Of a DNA stretch of 64,000 bases, positions 61,732-64,000 are shown piece after piece; positions within the stretch are counted from its first letter, which is position 1, and each line of letters opens with the position of its first letter. The position numbers were made by a program, and so were the translations under genes. Below the pieces are notes generated by a model. The model did no database searches and was not told where the DNA came from. It saw only the letters and a list, made by a program, of their open reading frames with translations. Source of the DNA: Saprospiraceae bacterium (GTDB lineage Bacteria > Bacteroidota > Bacteroidia > Chitinophagales > Saprospiraceae); NCBI GenBank assembly GCA_026129545.1, contig JAHCHX010000001.1, positions 2,727,501-2,791,500 on the forward strand, written 5' to 3'.

Positions 61732-63432
61732 ATGAAATCAAACCCTTCCCACCTGCCCTACCGTTACCCAGGTGCCCGGCCATTCGCCTTGGGTCAGCAA
61801 CACTTGTTTTTTGGGCGCGAGCAGGCCGTGCGCGAGCTGCACAACCTGTTGCAAATAGAGCAGTTGGTGGTGTTTTATTCCAAATCAGGATTGGGGAAAA
61901 GTTCCTTGCTCAACGCAGGTCTTTTGCCCCGCGTGGAAAATGAAGGCCGATGGCAGCCCATCGTCGTGCGATTCAACGCATGGACGGAGAGCAAGACCGA
62001 CGCGCCCGTCCAGATTACGCGCGAACTTTTGCTGCGCGGCTTCAACCAGCCTGTTTTTTTGGAAAAGATTTTTCCCGACGACCGCTCCCTGTGGTATGCT
62101 GCCAAAACTCGCCAGCTCAACGCCCTAGCCCCCAACTCGGCAAGCAAAAACCCGGCACCTGTGCCACAGGGATTCTTGCTGGTGTTCGACCAATTTGAGG
62201 AGCTGTTCACCTATCCCGACGAAGCGGTGCAACAATTCGGGCGACAACTCGCCGAACTACTCCAGACAGCCGTGCCACAGCGCGTGCGCAAAATGGCCGA
62301 GCTGTTTCTGCTTGCCCAACCCGACCTCTTGACCGACGAGGAAGAAGCGGCGTTGGAAAGCCGCCTCAACATCCGAATCGTGTGCGCTATCCGCTCCGAC
62401 CGCATGAGCCTCCTCGACCGGCTTTCCACTTTTGTGCCGCAAATACTCTCGCAACGATACGAGCTGCAATCCCTTAGCCCAGCGGAGGCGCGTGCTGCCA
62501 TAGAGCAACCCGCTCAAAAAGAAGGCTCTTATGCCACGTTGCCCTTCCAGTATGCCCCCGCAGCGCTCGATACGATGCTTGCTTACCTGACCAAAGGCGG
62601 AACACAGCCCATCGAATCCTTCCAGTTGCAGATACTTTGTCAATCCATCGAACAGTATGTGTACCGGTCTGCCGATTACTTCATCGAGCCAGACGACGTG
62701 GGCGAGCCTGAACAGGTGTTTAGGCACTATTACGACAACCAGATTGCCCAAATAGACGACCCCGCAGAACAGCTGGCCGCCCGACGACTTATTGAGGAAG
62801 GGCTGGTCTATGAAAAAGAGCAACGGCGGCTTACCCTCTTCGATGTGCAAATCCATGAATCCTACGGCATCAGCGACGACCTGCTGCTCCGTCTCGTGGA
62901 CACACATTTGCTACGGGCAGAGCCTAACCTGCGGGGGGGATATACTTACGAGCTCAGCCACGACACGCTCGTGGCCCCGGTTTTGAAAGCCAAAACACGC
63001 CGCTTGGAGGCAGAGCTGCGTGCCGCCGAAGCAGAAGCCGAACGCAGACGGCAAGCAGAGCTCGCCGAGGCAGAGCGAAAACGCCAAGCAGAACTGACGG
63101 AAGAACGCCGCAAGCGCCAACGCGCCACTCGCTATGCCGTTATCGGATTCGTGCTTGCGGGGGTATCCATAGTGACCTCCATCATGGCGATAAAACAAAG
63201 CCGATTGGCCCACGACGCACAATTGAAGGCCGAAATGTCGCAACAAAATGCCGAGCGAAGCCTCGCCGAGCTAAAACAAAAACAGGTGGATGACTACCTG
63301 AAAAAGGCTGAAACACACCGACTCACCGGAGAGCCGCTGCTCGAGCTCAAAATGTTGCGCGCGGCTTTAGGGGTGGATTCTACCCGCGCCGACCTGTTGG
63401 AGCAAGTGCGCCTGCTGGAGCGCAATGAATAG
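61732..63432 (+). CDS. STAND-type NTPase (nSTAND1-like) with a membrane anchor
   Basis: 566 residues. It starts with the nSTAND1 opening YPGARPFALGQQHLFFGRE; the P-loop is SKSGLGKSSLLNAGLLPRV (about 50-68), Walker B is GFLLVFDQFEELF (147-159), and sensor text IRIVCAIRSDRMSLLDRL and LQILCQSIEQYVY follow, with a winged-helix-like region to about 405. Then come an Ala/Glu/Arg coiled coil (415-460), one transmembrane helix (about 468-488, AVIGFVLAGVSIVTSIMAI) and a C-terminal coil of 75 residues on the far side. Usual STAND sensors (WD40, TPR) are missing from the chain. Encoded 5 bases after the SIR2-like gene; it would sense or relay a signal to it. Confidence 0.85.
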   Translation: MKSNPSHLPYRYPGARPFALGQQHLFFGREQAVRELHNLLQIEQLVVFYSKSGLGKSSLLNAGLLPRVENEGRWQPIVVRFNAWTESKTDAPVQITRELLLRGFNQPVFLEKIFPDDRSLWYAAKTRQLNALAPNSASKNPAPVPQGFLLVFDQFEELFTYPDEAVQQFGRQLAELLQTAVPQRVRKMAELFLLAQPDLLTDEEEAALESRLNIRIVCAIRSDRMSLLDRLSTFVPQILSQRYELQSLSPAEARAAIEQPAQKEGSYATLPFQYAPAALDTMLAYLTKGGTQPIESFQLQILCQSIEQYVYRSADYFIEPDDVGEPEQVFRHYYDNQIAQIDDPAEQLAARRLIEEGLVYEKEQRRLTLFDVQIHESYGISDDLLLRLVDTHLLRAEPNLRGGYTYELSHDTLVAPVLKAKTRRLEAELRAAEAEAERRRQAELAEAERKRQAELTEERRKRQRATRYAVIGFVLAGVSIVTSIMAIKQSRLAHDAQLKAEMSQQNAERSLAELKQKQVDDYLKKAETHRLTGEPLLELKMLRAALGVDSTRADLLEQVRLLERNE

Positions 63433-63434
63433 AG

Positions 63435-63483
63435 TTGTTGCGGTGGAGGGCTTTCCCTTCGCCAAAGGCCTCCACCGCAACAA
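63435..63483. repeat. Stop-proximal palindromic element, copy B
   Basis: TTGTTGCGGTGGAGG (63435-63449) and its exact complement (63469-63483) form a 15-bp stem. The 19-base loop carries CTTTCCCTTCGCCAAAG. It starts 2 bases after the STAND gene stop and matches the reverse of copy A (6944-6996) and copy C (59087). No T-run follows, so it would reduce rather than stop transcription into the next gene. Confidence 0.7.
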
Positions 63484-63557
63484 GTCTAATAGTGCCTTTG
63501 GTCAACATCACTTATTATCGTCACTATCGCAGCATCACCCAAACCATGATACTTGCC

Positions 63558-64000
63558 ATGCCGAAAACGCACCTACTTTTCATAACACTTTGCTGGTTGG
63601 CGGGTTTCGCGCCCCTCAACGCGCAATATACCGATTGCGCAAGGTTACTGCGCGAAGCCGCCGATTTTGAAAAAAACAAGCAGTACGACCGCGCTCTGAA
63701 AAAATACCTTTCGGCTAAGGAAGAGTGTGATGCCGCCACCTCAGCCGAGGTGAATCGCAAGGTGTTGGCCGTTTTTGAAAAAATAGAGCAGCAGCGCCTT
63801 GAAGCTGAATCCGCCAAACGCCAAGCAGAAGCCAATGCCTACCGCGCCTTGAACGCCGAGCGCACCACGCTGCTAGAAAAACAAAAAGCCGAGCGCTCCT
63901 CCGAGGCCAACCGATTGGCAGCCCTCGCCTTGTCAAAAGCAACAGAGAATCCCACCCTTGGCCGACATTTGGCCGCCATGGCTTGGGAAAAGTCGCTCGA
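63558..64000 (+). CDS. Exported coiled-coil protein, 3' end beyond the window
   Basis: At least 147 residues from the ATG at 63558 (an ATG at 63546 is an alternative); the frame is still open at the window end. A signal peptide is clear (MPKTHLLFITLCWLAGFAPL, cleavage after NAQ). It continues with YTDCARLLREAADFEKNKQY, a TPR-like helix, and KKYLSAKEECDAATSAEVN, then a long Glu/Ala/Lys/Arg coil (LEAESAKRQAEANAYRAL) and SSEANRLAALALSKATENPT, LGRHLAAMAWEKSLE. The last text is the usual lead-in of WD40-repeat partners of STAND proteins ('ANRLA..AL....DPTLALRLA'), so a WD40 domain downstream is expected but not seen. Exported, in contrast to the cytoplasmic SIR2-like protein. Confidence 0.75.
   Translation, partial: MPKTHLLFITLCWLAGFAPLNAQYTDCARLLREAADFEKNKQYDRALKKYLSAKEECDAATSAEVNRKVLAVFEKIEQQRLEAESAKRQAEANAYRALNAERTTLLEKQKAERSSEANRLAALALSKATENPTLGRHLAAMAWEKSL

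Overview
The window looks like a chromosomal segment of a gliding, type IX secretion system (T9SS) bearing member of the Bacteroidota, most likely the Saprospiria lineage. The evidence is four proteins ending in T9SS type A sorting domains (877-5598, 20430-21302, 34154-35656, 43771-45393), a PorP/SprF-like protein beside a GldJ-like lipoprotein, a T9SS plug protein, several lipoproteins, DUF5606, and promoters of the Bacteroidota type (TTG, about 20 bases, TAnnTTTG). The lineage is inferred from gene content only. No rRNA, prophage or CRISPR array was seen, and only one tRNA.

Layout. 1-9 kb: end of an MFS sugar-type transporter, a giant SprB/HYR-repeat surface protein, an EamA exporter and thrS. 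9-24 kb: acyl-CoA dehydrogenase, a TlpA-like thiol protein, gpsA, a PhoD-like phosphatase, two small secreted paralogues, a lipoprotein cyclophilin, a DinB-like protein, an SDR, an HtrA-like protease, a T9SS substrate, hflX, a MoxR ATPase and a VOC protein. 24-34 kb: porP/sprF-gldJ (surface machinery), murF and murQ (cell wall synthesis and recycling), a lipoprotein, a bestrophin-like channel and a methyltransferase. 34-40 kb: a secreted propeller-like protein, a glycosyltransferase, DUF5606, frr behind a 14-bp tandem repeat, a SpoIIE phosphatase and a biotin carrier. 40-49 kb: a duplicated noncoding unit, recQ, a degenerate glucosaminidase, CotH-T9SS, the T9SS plug protein and a TMTC-like membrane glycosyltransferase. 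49-51.6 kb: an accessory patch in which short direct repeats, recognisable as the 3' end of a HigA-type antitoxin, separate DUF4256, a DUF433/DUF5615 toxin-antitoxin pair and an A+T-rich CoiA-like nuclease. 51.7-60 kb: uvrB, S41 peptidase, FNR-like oxidoreductase, tRNA-Gln, glycosyltransferase and amidohydrolase.

The best candidates for something undescribed are: (i) 60.5-64 kb, where a SIR2-like protein with an EAD11-like C-terminal domain is co-transcribed with a membrane-anchored STAND NTPase and followed by an exported coiled-coil protein cut by the window edge, a probable conflict or defence signalling locus in which the SIR2 catalytic residues look lost; (ii) two 189-bp copies of an intergenic unit 582 bp apart, each ending in the same intrinsic terminator (39907-40095, 40489-40677), a probable small-RNA or micro-peptide gene pair; (iii) the direct-repeat-separated modules at 48.8-50.8 kb; and (iv) a family of palindromes placed within 2-6 bp after stop codons (6944, 59087, 63435).

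Housekeeping genes are mostly closely packed. Convergent pairs are separated by long perfect hairpins that can act as terminators for both strands. All start choices and family names come from reading the sequence; no database search was run.
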